NCBI RefSeq assembly: GCF_051622035.1
Contig: NC_135366.1
Coordinates: forward strand, 9,517,001-9,581,000
Direction of reading: 5' to 3'
DNA from: Arctopsyche grandis
Lineage: Eukaryota > Arthropoda > Insecta > Trichoptera > Hydropsychidae
DNA: 64,000 nucleotides
Made by a program: the position numbers and the translations under genes. Positions 1-12,339 of this stretch are shown piece by piece. Position 1 is the stretch's first letter. The number at the start of each line of letters is the position of its first letter. Below the pieces are notes generated by a model, which was not told the origin of the DNA, made no database searches, and worked only from the letters and a program-made list of their open reading frames with translations.

Positions 1-932
1 TTTAAATAAATATTTGTTGTAGAATTTCATACAATAATCATCATTTTAAAAAACATAAAAAAAGCTACCGATAATATGTACCAAACGCGTTTTGGCCCCC
101 CTCAATCTTGTACCCGGGGTCATCTACCCCCCTACTCTCCCACGCCACGACGCTGTACATTGAACATTGAACCTGTGTACTACGTATGTATTGTAAATAT
201 TAATATTTTCAAAGAAAAGAACTTATAATTTATATGAATCGCGAGATAAAATACAACACCGCGAGATGAAAATATTGTATCTGTATACATAATAATAAAG
301 TAGCGTTAAAAAGACAAAATTTCGCTGTCATTAATTGCATGTAATTTAAAAATAATTTATAACTCTCGATAAATTATTATTTATGACCTTACTTAAACAT
401 TATGTAGAAAATTATTTTCAAAATAGATTCGAATTAGATAGGAAGAAACGAATGCATATATGTAGTATTAATGGATACATAAAAGTCAAATTTTAATAAG
501 TAAAAATTCATCGATGCACATAAACTAGCACAATTTGGTAATTGTATGCAACAGTGCGTTTACATACCATTTTTAAATTATATCATATGTACATACATAC
601 ATACACACATATAAAAACACACAGTTCATCGAGCACCTTACAACCACACTTAGCAAACCGAGGCGTACGTTCGTTTATATGAATTTACATATTTGAAAAT
701 TTCCCCATCCCCTCAAATGAGACTACTCGCATCAAACCGTCGGCAAAGTGCGAGAGTGAACTTGGTAACGAACTGTCGTTGAAATAATAAAAAGCAACCA
801 CAAACCGCCGAGAGGCTGAGTCAAAAGCCTGGGACGAGAGAGTGCGAAAACAACACGCCCACACAACAACACACCCGACCGAATAAAATGCAGTACCGAC
901 ATTTTTAATTTTATTCACTATTTTTACCCCGT

Positions 933-969
933 ATATGTGTGGGTGTGGGTGTGTGTGTGTGTGTGTGTT
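933..969. repeat. (GT)n microsatellite
   Basis: Alternating GT with a few GGG interruptions, read directly from the sequence. Confidence 0.9.
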
Positions 970-1962
970 TGTAGTGGGGCTTTAAGCTGTTCTCCTCAAC
1001 GGAGCAGATGACGAGACGACATCGTCAAAGGGCCGATGCTGGCGCGCCCGCTCTCCTAATGAAAATGCAGCATCATTTGCGAACGAGAATTGCAGTGAAA
1101 AACCCTTTTGTTCTCCGAGTTCAAGTTGTTCTTGATGCTGTGCGCTTTAAGTTTTATTTAAAAAAAAAAATACACGGGGGATTCCCGTTGCAGAAATTCG
1201 CTGCATCGCGATGTATTCGAAACAATTACATTATAATATAAAACTTTCATCACATCAACACAATTACAATAAATCCATTCCATCATTCAATAAATTTGAA
1301 TGCTGATGGTATACGTATTTATGTATGTACACATACATATATTTCCTGTTATACGAAATTTAACAGTTTGAACTTTAAAACTTTGATCCATTATTTTATA
1401 CCTCAGTGACTTCCAAACTTCAAGGAAGCCCTTTGAAAAGATCTAATATTAGTGCCTCCCCACCCCCTCTCCCTCTATATTTCATAAAAATAAATCTATT
1501 AATACAAATATAATTTACAGAATAAAACAATTGAAGAAATTCTATGGGTTAATCAAACGTATTCAGAATGCATAGTTTCAAGGTGCCATGTTTTAATTTA
1601 CTTGGTCTATTAAAATTTTTTTACAGAGCAAAGACATTGGCTTTTCCAAGGTATCTACATATATATAGCACTTGGAAATCACATTGATAAATATAATGAA
1701 TCGTATTTTCTTGTCTTGATATTTCTACTTCCTTGTTCCCCGTCGCTTATATTCTTACTATCTTTACTTGTATGTACATTTTATTTTATTTAAAAGGCTC
1801 ACCAACAATATACATACATTACACAATATATTCTTTACATATTTATGATTATGGTATATATGTACATCACTTATAGGTGTGCACAACATTATTTAAGTAT
1901 ATTACAAGTTATTTTTAAATGTTAAACAATTAATCTAGAATACAATAGAACAATTAAGACAG

Positions 1963-2012
1963 CAATAACAATAATAATAACAATAATACTGCGATTACAA
2001 TAATAATAACAA
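1963..2012. repeat. AAT/CAA-rich simple repeat
   Basis: Imperfect repetition of CAATAATAATAA-type units, interrupted by a short unique piece. Confidence 0.7.
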
Positions 2013-3793
2013 TTTCTTCCTAAACATCATAATGCAATCACTAAAAATATCTATATTACATATTGTACATATATCTATTGCTTATTAGTACTTTCAGTAT
2101 CTTCATTATTAGTGGATTTCCTCTTGTAACCAGTCAAAATAACGTGCTTTTCAGGAACAGATTTCAATGTTTTTTTTTTTGTTTTTTTTCAAGTAGGTAT
2201 ATATTAATTGATATATTTTATTATGTTATGCTATAAACTAACATTTTGCGCCTCCCAGTTTGTAAATCGCTGTCTTTTATTCCATATTTTGTATTTCGAA
2301 CCACAAATACAAAATACGTGCGTGAAAAATATTAAGTAGGTACCAAATTAAAAAGTGTGAGTCGGATTTTACATACTTGCAAATTAGTATAACTTTTGTT
2401 ATCTACAGCTTTTTCACAAACAAAGAAAGTACATTTAATTTCGAAGATGGAATTATACATCGACTATGAATTTATCAGTCAAAAATTACTTTCGTAATTT
2501 TACAATTCCGTTACATTTATAAGTACATATGTATGTATGTATGTATGAACATGCGACATTATTATATTCTACGCTTGAATGAAATTTTTAAAAATTGTGA
2601 TTTATGAACAAAACATTTTTAACTCTAAATCGATTTCTTGTTATCTCATAATATGCATTTAAATAAAATTATTTGAATAAAATAAAATTCAAATAATAAA
2701 AGTCGAATTAAATACTATCACGATAATATTAATGGTTAAGTAGTAGCATGTATTGTATAGGTAGATAAGAACAACAAACGGAAAGATAATTTCGAAGTTT
2801 GTAATGTATTATTATATAATATAATAATTTACAAAGTACTTTAACGTTCGCCTCAATACAAACATTTTCACTGCAAACCGCAACATTTACAAAGGCTTAA
2901 CAAACACATGTATGTAATAACAGTATTGAATTTAGCTCGATCGAGTGCAAATTTCAATTGAACAGGGTCAAACGCGTCGACAATAATCATACGGTAAATG
3001 TGAAACATCATTATCGCGTTAAAATATCGGCTCACACTAAATAATCATTTCGAAAACGGATTAAATTTAACTTTGCTATTTACATAAATACCAACCGAAC
3101 GATATCGAGGGACTAAAAAACACTGGATATCAATAAAATCTGAATACGTATTTATGTACATTTTGTATGAACGTACATAGATGTTTCGTGTGTTATTCTT
3201 ATCGCAACAACGGTATTGAATCGTGTGCCGGAATTCAAAGTGTTGGCGACGTCAACAACAATTAAAGCCTTTAACGACTGCGTTGATATTTTATTTTTAT
3301 TTTGCGGAGATGCACAAGAGCGGCGCGCGACAATTAAAAAGACCCGACCGTTAGCAGATAAACGTTATTGAAAAATTGTGTCGACGCCCATTCAAAGGGC
3401 GCAATTTGCGCGATACTCGACTCGTTAATGACGCGTTATTTTTCGCTCGGTCGTGTTCGCCATTTTTTTTTTATCTTAATTGTGGCGCAGCTCACTCGCC
3501 GCCTCTGAACGCTAACGACACACTTGGGGGCGTCGCGACGACCCGCAGCTTTTCTCACAATGGAAATCGACGCCGTTCGCGCTAGCGCTTCTCTCTTGGC
3601 CAAATCGTACTCGCCTATCTACAAATATGTTAGATATTTTTGCCAAAAAAAGTTTGTTTCATTTTTAGATTCATCGAAATCAAATATAAATCACGATTTA
3701 TAAAAAAAAAACAGAGCTAAACCTCAAATATACTATTTTTTAGGTTAAGCAATTGCTTATTAGTAGTTTTATGCAAATAAAAGACGGATCCAT

Positions 3794-4390
3794 TTAACCA
3801 TTTGAGTGCTGACGTCGTTTATGTTGAAAGCCCGCCACGCTGAAAATTTTGCCAACATTTCCAACTAGAATTATTTTGAAATCCAATAGAAAGCAGGTAT
3901 AAAAATTGTAGCTAATCCAAACAAAACCTAGATCACTACCCTAGATAACTACTGCCGAGGATTTCGAGTTTTGTCAAGGTGGTTTAGACTTCCTAATATG
4001 TATATCTTGCAACAATATAAAATAAACAAAAGAAGTATTTTAATTAATGTATACTTCCAAAACTAGTTCCATCTTCTTCATTGTTGTTAAAAAGTAATGC
4101 TCATAATCTAAATTCCAAACCACAATCTAAAGTAGTTAAGGATTTCTATCAGGGAATTCTGCTATTGTTATAAATTCAAAAATTCCGATGTAAACCAGTT
4201 TTTATAAACGTTGAAAAATTACACGACCCATGTTTAATGCATTTTTTTTCAATGCTACCTGGAAAGGCTTAGCGGGTAATCTTCTAGTTTACTTTGTACA
4301 TGCTTAAAATACAACGCCTATCGGCGTTTTTCAGACCATGGAATTGTTGGCCAAACGCCGATCGGCATTGGTCAGCATTCAAAGGGTTAA
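3794..4390. mobile_element. piggyBac-like MITE (TTAA flanks), family 1
   Basis: TTAA stands at both outer edges (3794-3797 and 4387-4390). Just inside are imperfect terminal inverted repeats: the left end reads CCATTTGAGTGCTGAC and the right end reads GTCAGCATTCAAAGGG. The body is 589 bp with no reading frame of transposase size, so it is non-autonomous. TTAA target duplication and termini of this kind are the piggyBac signature. The first roughly 75 bp of the left end recur in inverted orientation at 55.94-56.01 kb. The right edge abuts a LINE fragment directly. Confidence 0.75.
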
Positions 4391-5170
4391 CCAGAGTGTG
4401 CGCAGACAAATGATTGAACAGGACGAACACTACAAATACCTAGGCGCAATGATAAATACGGACGTCAGTTCCGAAATGGAGATAAGAAGAAGGATCGAAA
4501 TAGCAAGAAATGCCTTCGGCAGCATGAAAATGGTTTGTATTGTCGAAGGTTGTCTATGAAATTGCGCTTCTATGTATGGTCGGTGTTGATGTACAGATGT
4601 GAAACGTGGACGCTGCTAGTGGCAAGCCTGAACAGGATAGAGTCCATTGAAATGTGGTGTTACCGGAGGATGTTAAAGATCTCATGGAAGGAGCATGTGA
4701 GGAACGAAACGGTCCTCCAGCTTCTTCATAAAAAGATAGCTTTTTGACACGGTAAAGCGCCGCAAGATGGAATATTTTGGCCACGTTATTCGCAGCGCCA
4801 AATATCGCCTTTTACAAAAAACCATAGAGGAAAAATAGAAGGCAAACGGTGGCTTGGGAGAAAGAAACCCTCTTGGCTCCATAAAATCAGGTCATGGGAC
4901 TCGGACTCGAAAAAATGTTTCAGCTTAGGGCTGGGCCGCACCGCTCAACTCGCGAACGACTTAGTTGAGGGCGACCAGACCAATGCATGCAGGTAGATGG
5001 GACATGCCACACCCGTCAACTTGTTTGTCGCACACATTTCCATACATTTTTTCGTGTCGCGCGAACAGTCGGCCGACAAAGTTGCACGGTGCGGCCCGGC
5101 CCTTACCCATGATAGGGAGGAATTTGCACGGTTAATCGCCTACGTCCGAATACGGATTCAGCATTAGAAG
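4391..5170 (+). pseudogene. LINE reverse transcriptase C-terminal remnant, interrupted by a MITE
   Basis: Translated across several frames, this gives the C-terminal part of an insect endonuclease-reverse transcriptase. Recognisable blocks are HYKYLGAMINTD, EIRRRIEIARNAF, MYRCETWTL, IEMWCYRRMLKISWKEHV and KMEYFGHVIR, followed after a 175-bp insertion by DREEFARLIAYVR. The order matches the region after the polymerase palm in such elements. Frameshifts and a stop after the FGHV block show it is dead. The 5' part is missing where the piggyBac-like element abuts. Confidence 0.85.
4925..5105. mobile_element. Harbinger-like MITE nested in the LINE remnant
   Basis: The 175-bp element (4928-5102) has inverted ends: left GGGCTGGGCCGCACCG and right CGGTGCGGCCCGGCCC. 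It is flanked by the 3-bp direct repeat TTA at 4925-4927 and 5103-5105. A 3-bp TTA/TAA target duplication with GGGC-type termini suits the PIF/Harbinger group. The LINE reading frame resumes after it, so the LINE is the older of the two. It has no coding capacity. Confidence 0.65.
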
Positions 5171-5189
5171 AAGCTTTATGGGTTTTAAA

Positions 5190-5450
5190 ATCATATTTAA
5201 ATAGTGGTGACATAGTGGGTATAATGGTTTTGCCAATTTGATAAGGGACCATTTCAACAATGAAATCAGATAAATTTGCAAACTCTGCTAGGAAATGATC
5301 TACTTAAAGTCACAAATATCCAAATCCGACCATGAGTATCAAAGAAATACTTCTGAACAAATTCGCTTCAATCTAGGTCAACCCAGAGCCTGAATCCAGG
5401 AACCTTTCGGTGGTTAGCATTAACGCAACCACCGAGCTATACTATTGACT
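5190..5450 (-). mobile_element. tRNA-headed SINE copy
   Basis: On the minus strand this reads a tRNA-like head (GCTCGGTGGTTGCG, later GGTTCCTGGATTC at the B-box position). The family body follows, with the CAGAGTTTGC-like and TGATTTCATTGTTGAAA blocks also seen in the copies at 15.9, 24.5, 37.1, 39.5, 41.1 and 47.1 kb. It ends with the ACTATGTCACCACTA segment shared with the 39.5-kb copy. It is diverged. Confidence 0.75.
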
Positions 5451-6739
5451 ATAAAAAAATATATAAATAAATGATATCCATTCACCTGAAAATGGAATAT
5501 GTTTTAATAACCATAACCATTTGGTACCGAATGAAATTTATCAATTTTTAAATAAAATTTCGAAACGAAAATAATCCAACTATATACATACATATAAGGA
5601 AATAAATTCTTACCCATCATTCAAAAATAAATATCTTAAATCTTGCCATTCCAAATTTATTTTGCAGTTGTAATTGTAAAAGATGTAGTACATACCTGAA
5701 ACAAAAATAAGTATTAATTAATAAATTTAAGAAAATGTTTAAAACGACTTATAATTTATATAAGCAAAAATATATACGTACTACTTATGTAGGTAAGTAC
5801 GAGTATGTATCACTAGTTGATTATGTCCGTGATATATAAAGATAAGCGTTAAGCACATTTAGCGAGATTATACGTTGAATAAAATGCAATAAATTGTATA
5901 AATGGCGCTTAAGTGGCGAATATTTCACTTGCTTACTTTTTATTTATACACGGCCGGCTAACGTTTACGACCGCAAATGAAGCGAAATTGTCGCGAAACG
6001 CCCTGTGGCGTAGTCAACAAGATTTAAACATAAATAATAATAATTAATATTATTATTTATGATCGAGTATAAAATATGTATATATGTCCAAGCCGGCGAC
6101 CCACCCATATTGACTGGCTTCGGGTGATTGTAATAATGGGGAATATTTTTATGAGGCGACATTAAAACGAGAACAAGACGAGATTAGTATGTGAGGGGAG
6201 AGGTTTTTGGTCGACCAAATCGCCACGCTGACAATAAAGGTTAAATAAAAATAAAATTAAAGACGGTGTGGTAAAATAAGGCATGGGTGGCACGCCGCGA
6301 GCCACCGTTGTCACAATGGCTCATACATTATCCGTGCGCGGTTCTCCATTGTCAGCTACTTGTGTTCGTGTTTTATGATTTCGTTAAGTGGCCCGCTGAT
6401 GTGCCACAGCCGGTGGGCAGAGAGAACTCAAGATGACCAGCTCCATTGTCACGCACCAGCCACGCTAACAAGCCAGGATTTGACCATCGTATCGTCAGGA
6501 CCAAAAATAAAGTCATGAGTGCGAGTGGGCGTCCGAGTGAGGAATTCAGCTGAATCCCTGCGACACGCATAATTTGCACTAAGGTAAATGCTAGGTGGTT
6601 CAACGTTATACATATGTATATACTTATATAATAATATGCAAAACCTATACAAATCTTATTAAAGTCTTATTAAAACTCAAATTTTCTTTTAAAACCTATG
6701 AATATGTACATACGTACATAGTAGTACACATAGCCTTAT

Positions 6740-7150
6740 ATGCAGATTATATCGCTTGCTTCACAAGTAGTAAAAAACCAGACACTATTGGTAAAAATCT
6801 TGAATTTGCAATTAAAACAATGAGATAACACTTCACTAAGTGGAAAATTCAAATTAATCAAACCAACACAGACGCGATATTCTTAAGTGTTAGAAAGCAT
6901 AAGCCAAGTTCAGATCTGAAAATCCCCTCTGGATAAAGTCTGAAATGGCAGTCAGTAATAAAATATTTAGGAGTAACGTTCGATAAAAGAATGAGATGGG
7001 AAGATGAGAAGAATGAGAACACACTTGTGAAGAGTCTCGGTGATTACAACAAAATGTCTATACCCTTCAGGTATAAACACAGATTACCTAAAAACACCAT
7101 CTGCTTTAGGTCATCGATTTTAGAGAACCTTTAATTAATATTATGTTTTA
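6740..7150 (+). pseudogene. Jockey-clade LINE fragment with internal deletion
   Basis: Translation gives LYADYIACFTSS, KWKIQINQTNTDAIFLS, then VIKYLGVTFDKRMRW. These correspond to the YADD catalytic box (second Asp replaced by Tyr) and the downstream blocks of Jockey reverse transcriptases. At about 7021 it jumps to the 3' end of the same family (LVKSLGDYNKMSIPF), also found at 35.7 and 53.6 kb, so a few hundred bases are deleted. In-frame stops and the altered YADD show it is inactive. Confidence 0.85.
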
Positions 7151-7157
7151 CATAGAT

Positions 7158-7250
7158 CAGCGTTTCCCAACCTGTGGTACGCGTACCACTTGGTGGTACG
7201 CGGTTGATGGTTGGTGGTACGCGAAAAAAAATCAGCAATGGCGGACATGC
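7158..7250 (+). mobile_element. Possible hAT-type terminus with GGTGGTACGCG repeats
   Basis: It starts CAGCGTTTCCCAACCTGTGG, resembling the ends of many hAT elements, and contains repeats close to GGTGGTACGCG. The matching opposite terminus was not found, so this is either one end only or a chance resemblance. Confidence 0.35.
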
Positions 7251-7295
7251 AGGAATGAATGATTTACAATCATAAAAATAGAAATATTTTTTATA

Positions 7296-7516
7296 TCTAA
7301 TATATAATTTCGAAAGAGACTTTTAAGTTTGTATCTTTGTTTGGGAACTTCGAAAACAAAATAAAATTTTTATGACGACAATTCAATTGGTTGAATATTA
7401 TATTTTTTTCGATTCAAATAAATTTTATAAAAAACAAATGAATATTTACTATTAGATGCGCTATGTTTAAGTTGTTTATATTACAAATACTGAGCGAAGC
7501 CGGGTAAAACAATTAG
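7296..7516 (+). mobile_element. Helitron-like short element, copy 1
   Basis: It begins TCTAATATATAATTTCGAA and ends near GAGCGAAGCCGGGTAAAAC followed by a degraded CTAG-type end. The same pair of ends occurs in copies at 37.7, 38.1, 49.3 and 59.4-59.8 kb. A TC start, a GC-rich 3' stem and a CTRR end fit non-autonomous Helitron/Helentron elements. It carries no coding sequence. Confidence 0.6.
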
Positions 7517-8411
7517 AAATTAATAAACATTATCTTAATTAGTCATCGTCGACGTCAATATGTACAGTCGATGATCGAAAATCTGGCAATCGATACGTTT
7601 TCCTCAGATCCGGCATGGATTTTGGAGTGCATTTATAAATTTACCGCGTTCACGCTTCAATAAATAAATAACTTGAATTTGAGAACTATAATAATCTTTA
7701 ATGTTGCAGATAAAATTGAAAGTACATATGATTAGAAAATTAGAATTAGACAAGATAGTAGATAAATATATTAAACTTTGAGCATATTATAATTGTGACT
7801 CCGCAAATAACTTTTTTTCACAAAATTTCTTACCAAAACAGATTTACATAAAACGTGTATCCTGTCTTCTCATTCCTTACCATGCAAATACTATATATAA
7901 TACCGGCAGCCTTATGAAATACTAATTGCTATGACAGCATTTTCGATACAAATTGAGCGCAAATGTATGGAAACTTGGATTTTGGAATCTCCGGTTGTCG
8001 AATTTTGTTCAATTTTTTTTATTACTTAAAATCACTATCAGTGTTATACACAATAAATAACAAGAAGATTAAAATAATTTAAAAGGTCAAAATAAAACAA
8101 TCAAATATTGTTTTAAAAAAATACTATTTCCGGTTTACGAATTCTGACCGAAACCTTATCAGCTCTAAGTTAGTTCATGCTCTACAGCATTATATTATTT
8201 TTGATCGTTTGCTATTGAAGCAGACATACATAAATACACAACTGATAATCCGTTTAGATTCTTAAACGTTTAGTTGAGTCTTATCCATCATCGCCCTCTA
8301 ATCCGGCGATACGTCACGCAGGGGATGTGAAGGCGCGGGCCGCAGACCGTTTTGTCCCCCGCACTGGGTAATTGCTAATTCACGCGCGTTTAATTCCGTG
8401 GGAATCGAACC

Positions 8412-8475
8412 ATGGCGTGTTGGATCTGTAGTCGGAGCCGCTCACTCTCGGACTACAGCGACTATTTAGTCTCTG
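8412..8475 (+). CDS. Candidate first coding exon, unknown gene
   Basis: An ATG in a good initiation context (ACCATGG) opens a frame of 21 codons (MACWICSRSRSLSDYSDYLV, then S). It runs into a consensus splice donor, CTCTG followed by GTAAGC at 8476. Upstream, from about 8280, the DNA is clearly richer in GC and CpG than its surroundings, as expected of a promoter or 5' untranslated region. No matching second exon was identified and the peptide is not recognised. It could equally be a chance ATG in a GC-rich regulatory patch. Splice phase would be 1. Confidence 0.3.
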
Positions 8476-8519
8476 GTAAGCTCCATCTCCCCCATTTCTA
8501 CCTATTTTTCTTCGTATTC

Positions 8520-10175
8520 GTGATTCTTAAGCTGATTAGTGTCCGTGGAGCGCTCGTACATCATACCGTTGTACCGTTTACACTTCGTTTAATTATTTTT
8601 ATGTGAACAAATACAATATATAGTACGTACAATCATTGGCAATGAGGATCAGAATTTTCCAGCTGACACGAATGAAGAAATTCGAACTGTATATTATCAG
8701 ATGATGAACTGATTACAATTTTCGAAATCTGTCACTATCAGGACTATCGTTATGTAGCTTAAATCAACTTATATTTTTTGAGCCGCAATCTACATACATT
8801 ACCAATCAAGGCAATATTGAAATGTACAAGAAAAGGATTGAAATATTGACAGATAGATGGTAAAGAGTCATGAAAATTGAAAGAATTCTTATTTTTGAGT
8901 AAAATGTGCAAAAAAAAAATGAAAAACGGAATCTTAAAGTTGATCAAACAAAAAAATGGATTTTTGCCGGTACCTCTAATATTTAAAATTTTTACTTTTC
9001 ATTTTATTTTTACGGAAAATTTCTAAAAAATTAGCCAACTGAATACTTTGAATAAGAGCATCTCAATTTTTTTAACTTTTATTACGGATTCATTTAGTTC
9101 TATTTGATGTTCCAGATTATGGTTCTCTTAAAATATTAATAATATCTTGACTAATTTAAAGCTACTATTCGAATATATTCGAATATTTGGAACTCCTAGT
9201 CCTGATCCATTGGTTAAAAATTCCTAATCTAGCTTAGTATGGTTTTCCGCACTCTTCAGTAATAGTATAAGTGAAAAAACTACATTTATATTGCAATCAA
9301 AGCATTCGAATAACATGCCAGTAAATAAAAACATACTTTTTTCTAAGTTTTCTAATCAAAAATAGCAACATAGATTATTATTTGTTTTTTAGGCACATTT
9401 ATTGTGAGTAGAGTTTGAGTCCCGTTTATTTTTAAATTGGTATATTGAATTTATTGGATTGGTAACTTTTTCAGTCTGTCCCCCCTTCTTGTCTAGTGTA
9501 CAACAATAAGTGCCCGTTGATAAAACAAATTTAAGCAAAGCGAAAACAAATCGAATAATTCGATTTAGTTGGACGGCCGCCCCAGGCGACTCGGGCAGAC
9601 GGTTAACAGGTTTAAGTAACTTCATAAAACCTATCACCACCACCGCCCTCTCATCCCCCTCAGTAACAATATGCTCTGACCGGCGTCAATGGGGGAAGAC
9701 ACGGCCTCATGCCAGAGGAGACCAAACAATACAGACGAACCCCTAACCACCCATCCTCCCCGACTTCAATATACGAACGCATCTCTCTCTCCCTCATCTG
9801 CAGCGAAGAGGGATCATCCAAACTGACACTCAATTCAAATATACTGCAATTTAAATTGATTGCTTTTAATTTAATTTTCATATCACTGAAATAAATAAAT
9901 ATTATTTAAGAAAAACCTACTTATTCAATTTACGTAAAAATTAAAATCTATACAGATTCTATATGAAGAGGAAAACCATTTGAGAAAGATACATACGGGT
10001 ACATGTTATATGTATAAAGACAGACGTGGTTCCCCATTAGTAATGATTACCTTCTAAAGATGATAAAATAAAAGACAAAAGTGCTTAAGACACAACTACA
10101 ACTCTAATAAAAAACAAATAAAATCAACAAACTCTAGCACGAAACGCATGATCTATGTAAATAAATACATATATG
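8520..10175. other. No gene recognised
   Basis: AT-rich sequence with short overlapping frames on both strands near 9.4-9.9 kb. None shows family motifs, splice-supported limits or biased composition that I can defend. Confidence 0.5.
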
Positions 10176-10177
10176 TA

Positions 10178-10428
10178 TGTAATTCGTTATATTTGGAGTT
10201 GGCGAAGTCCAGTTTTCTTCGTTTTGTAAAATATCTCTCAAAACATTAAATATAATGTTTTACGTTTTACAATAGTTAAAAATACTGGTGGCCTGTAATA
10301 CGAGGTTCTAGACATATCGAATTAAAAGAACTGATAACAATTTGATTTTGTGAATTTAGTCTAACAGAAATATTGTTTTTGGAACTGAAAATTGGACTTC
10401 CGCCACTTTCAAATATAACGGCTCATAT
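10178..10428. mobile_element. Inverted-terminal-repeat MITE, family D, copy 1
   Basis: The ends are inverted repeats: left TCGTTATATTTGGAGTTGGC and right GCCACTTTCAAATATAACGG, continuing inward through a GAAGTCCAGTTTTC / GAAAATTGGACTTC pairing. The interior (ATTAAATATAATGTTTTACG, CTGGTGGCCTGTAATACGAG) is shared with 35.3-36.2 kb, where a Jockey element has split it. It is about 250 bp and non-coding. Confidence 0.7.
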
Positions 10429-10429
10429 A

Positions 10430-11900
10430 ATTATCCAATTTTATGACATTCGAAACCCACGGATATTTTTAGAGAACTTTCCATACCCACGGACCATGAT
10501 AGAGTGAATTAGATTTATGCAGTTGAGTGTACTATGAAACGTATTAAACTGGAATGCTAGTTAGGCGCATGTAACCCCTCCTTCCCCTCTTTTCTTGATA
10601 ATTGTCCGTTTCCTATCAGGCGTGTAGTTTAAAATAAACGATCGATTTTTTAAATCAAAAATTAATTTACTCCATTTTATAAGCTAAAAAATATAAAAGA
10701 AAGGCTCATCATAAACAGTTGCAGACATCAAAATATTTTTCAAATGGGTTTATTCTACCTGAGTAATCTGAATTCTACATATAAGTTCTACGACCGGCAT
10801 TTAAAAACAATTCCGCAGCGTCGCCTACAAGCACCTATCGCACTGAACTACATAAGAAGGGGGAAAACAAATGTAAAAATAAGTAGACAGGGAGCATGTT
10901 AGCAATAAGTGCGTCGTAAATGCATGGGAACAATTGCATTAGCCGTCGAGATGTGGCTAGTTAACTCACTATTAAATCACTAGGGGCCGTTTCCCCAGTC
11001 AAACCCGTAGACGCACTACGAAAACTACACACACTCATCTAGCAGATAGATCTACCCATATGGATCCAGCATATACGTAGTCGGTCATCGATGTGGTCCA
11101 TTATTTATTCATTGGAGCGAGACTAGGTTTAATATATGCCGAGTGTGTCCCCGGGGCTAGTGGAGCGAGTCCTAATGCCGGGGAGTGCTCCTTGCCCGAT
11201 TCGCACAGGCGAAATGGCTATTAGATTTTAAAGGAGAGAGAGAGGGATTCAATTGTAGAAACACGAAGCGCCTGATCGGAATACACGATTAGGGACCCGG
11301 GTCTCTGAGATTATTCGCTTTCGGGTCGAGTGGACGAGCCGGCCATATTGTCAGCGCAATTATTAGTTGTTGTCCAAGATGGACGATTGCACCGCATCGC
11401 ATCAAATGCAACCCACTTACTGTGCATGTTTACGGTTATTATTAATCTCCGACAGGAAGATCTTTGTGTGTGTGTTGAGGGGGTGATAGTCTCATTTAAT
11501 GGTCGTAGCTTCATTTGATATATCACAAATTACAGACCTCTCAAACTGTGTTAGATACTGTCATCGTTAAAGTTTATTAACATACATACATACATACGTT
11601 GTGAATTATACATATAATACACATATTATTCAGGTGGTTGCATCTCATAAGTGCAACGTTGTTTATAATGAATCGTAAATATTACATTGTAAGATATATG
11701 GAATAGAATTTAGTGAGGGCTATTATTTCAACGTATGTACATACATTGTACTTGCGATCTTGCGAGTTTTAAGCATGTCATTGGATTAAAAATCGTGAAT
11801 TTTGAGGTTGACAAGAGTTGTGAAATATATAATGATTCATAATAATATAAGTGATTCACTTCACAAACTATTCAGAGCTACTTCCACTTTATATAAAATT
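10430..11900. other. No gene recognised; GAGA-type motif present
   Basis: Moderate GC between 10.9 and 11.4 kb, including a GAGAGAGAGAG run near 11.24 kb that could bind a GAGA-type factor. No exon could be defined. Confidence 0.4.
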
Positions 11901-11924
11901 TTGTGTCTATATGTACATATACAA

Positions 11925-12334
11925 ATCTATCTATGTATATATATTTAAATCAATGTTTGTCTTTTTGTCTGTCTGTCATGTATGGGTTCCTATTCCATTC
12001 AACCGATTGCAATTTAACTTACAGGAGTTATTGTGTGTATGTCCCCGATGGTTTCTGTAAAAAAAATCCCAAAAATGGGAACGGAAACGGGACAAACGGA
12101 AATGAGTGGCATTGCAACGCAATAATTTAAAATGTTTTCGCGTCGCCACCTGCGTCGTTAGTGTAAAATAAACAAACAATTGAATAGTTCCAAATTTTTT
12201 GGTCGCCGCCTGCGTTTTTCCGCTGTTAATCGCTGGATGTCAGATTACCACGACGTGGGTCAGATTAACTCGGGAACGGGAACTGGAATTGCATGCGTTA
12301 TTGTGGCATTGCAACGCACGCAGGGTTCAGCTAG
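11925..12334 (+). mobile_element. Helitron/Helentron-like non-autonomous element
   Basis: It carries the TTTTTGTCTGTCTGTCATG block, a CAACCGATTGCAATTTAACTT block and a GTGTGTATGTCCCCGATGG block, and ends GCACGCAGGGTTCAGCTAG followed by T. This arrangement is typical of widespread insect Helentron-like short elements. GTGGCATTGCAACGCA occurs twice, about 195 bp apart, suggesting an internal partial duplication. No Rep or helicase is encoded. The left edge is approximate. Confidence 0.6.
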
Positions 12335-12339
12335 TGCTA

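Larger units (their letters stand above)
1..3793. other. AT-rich stretch without a recognised gene
   Basis: Only short chance reading frames are seen, with no convincing splice-flanked exon or transposon terminus. The sequence holds a GT microsatellite near 0.95 kb, an AAT-rich tract near 1.97 kb and a somewhat GC-richer patch at 3.2-3.6 kb that could be regulatory. The minus-strand frame at 685-918 shows no family resemblance that I recognise. Confidence 0.5.
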
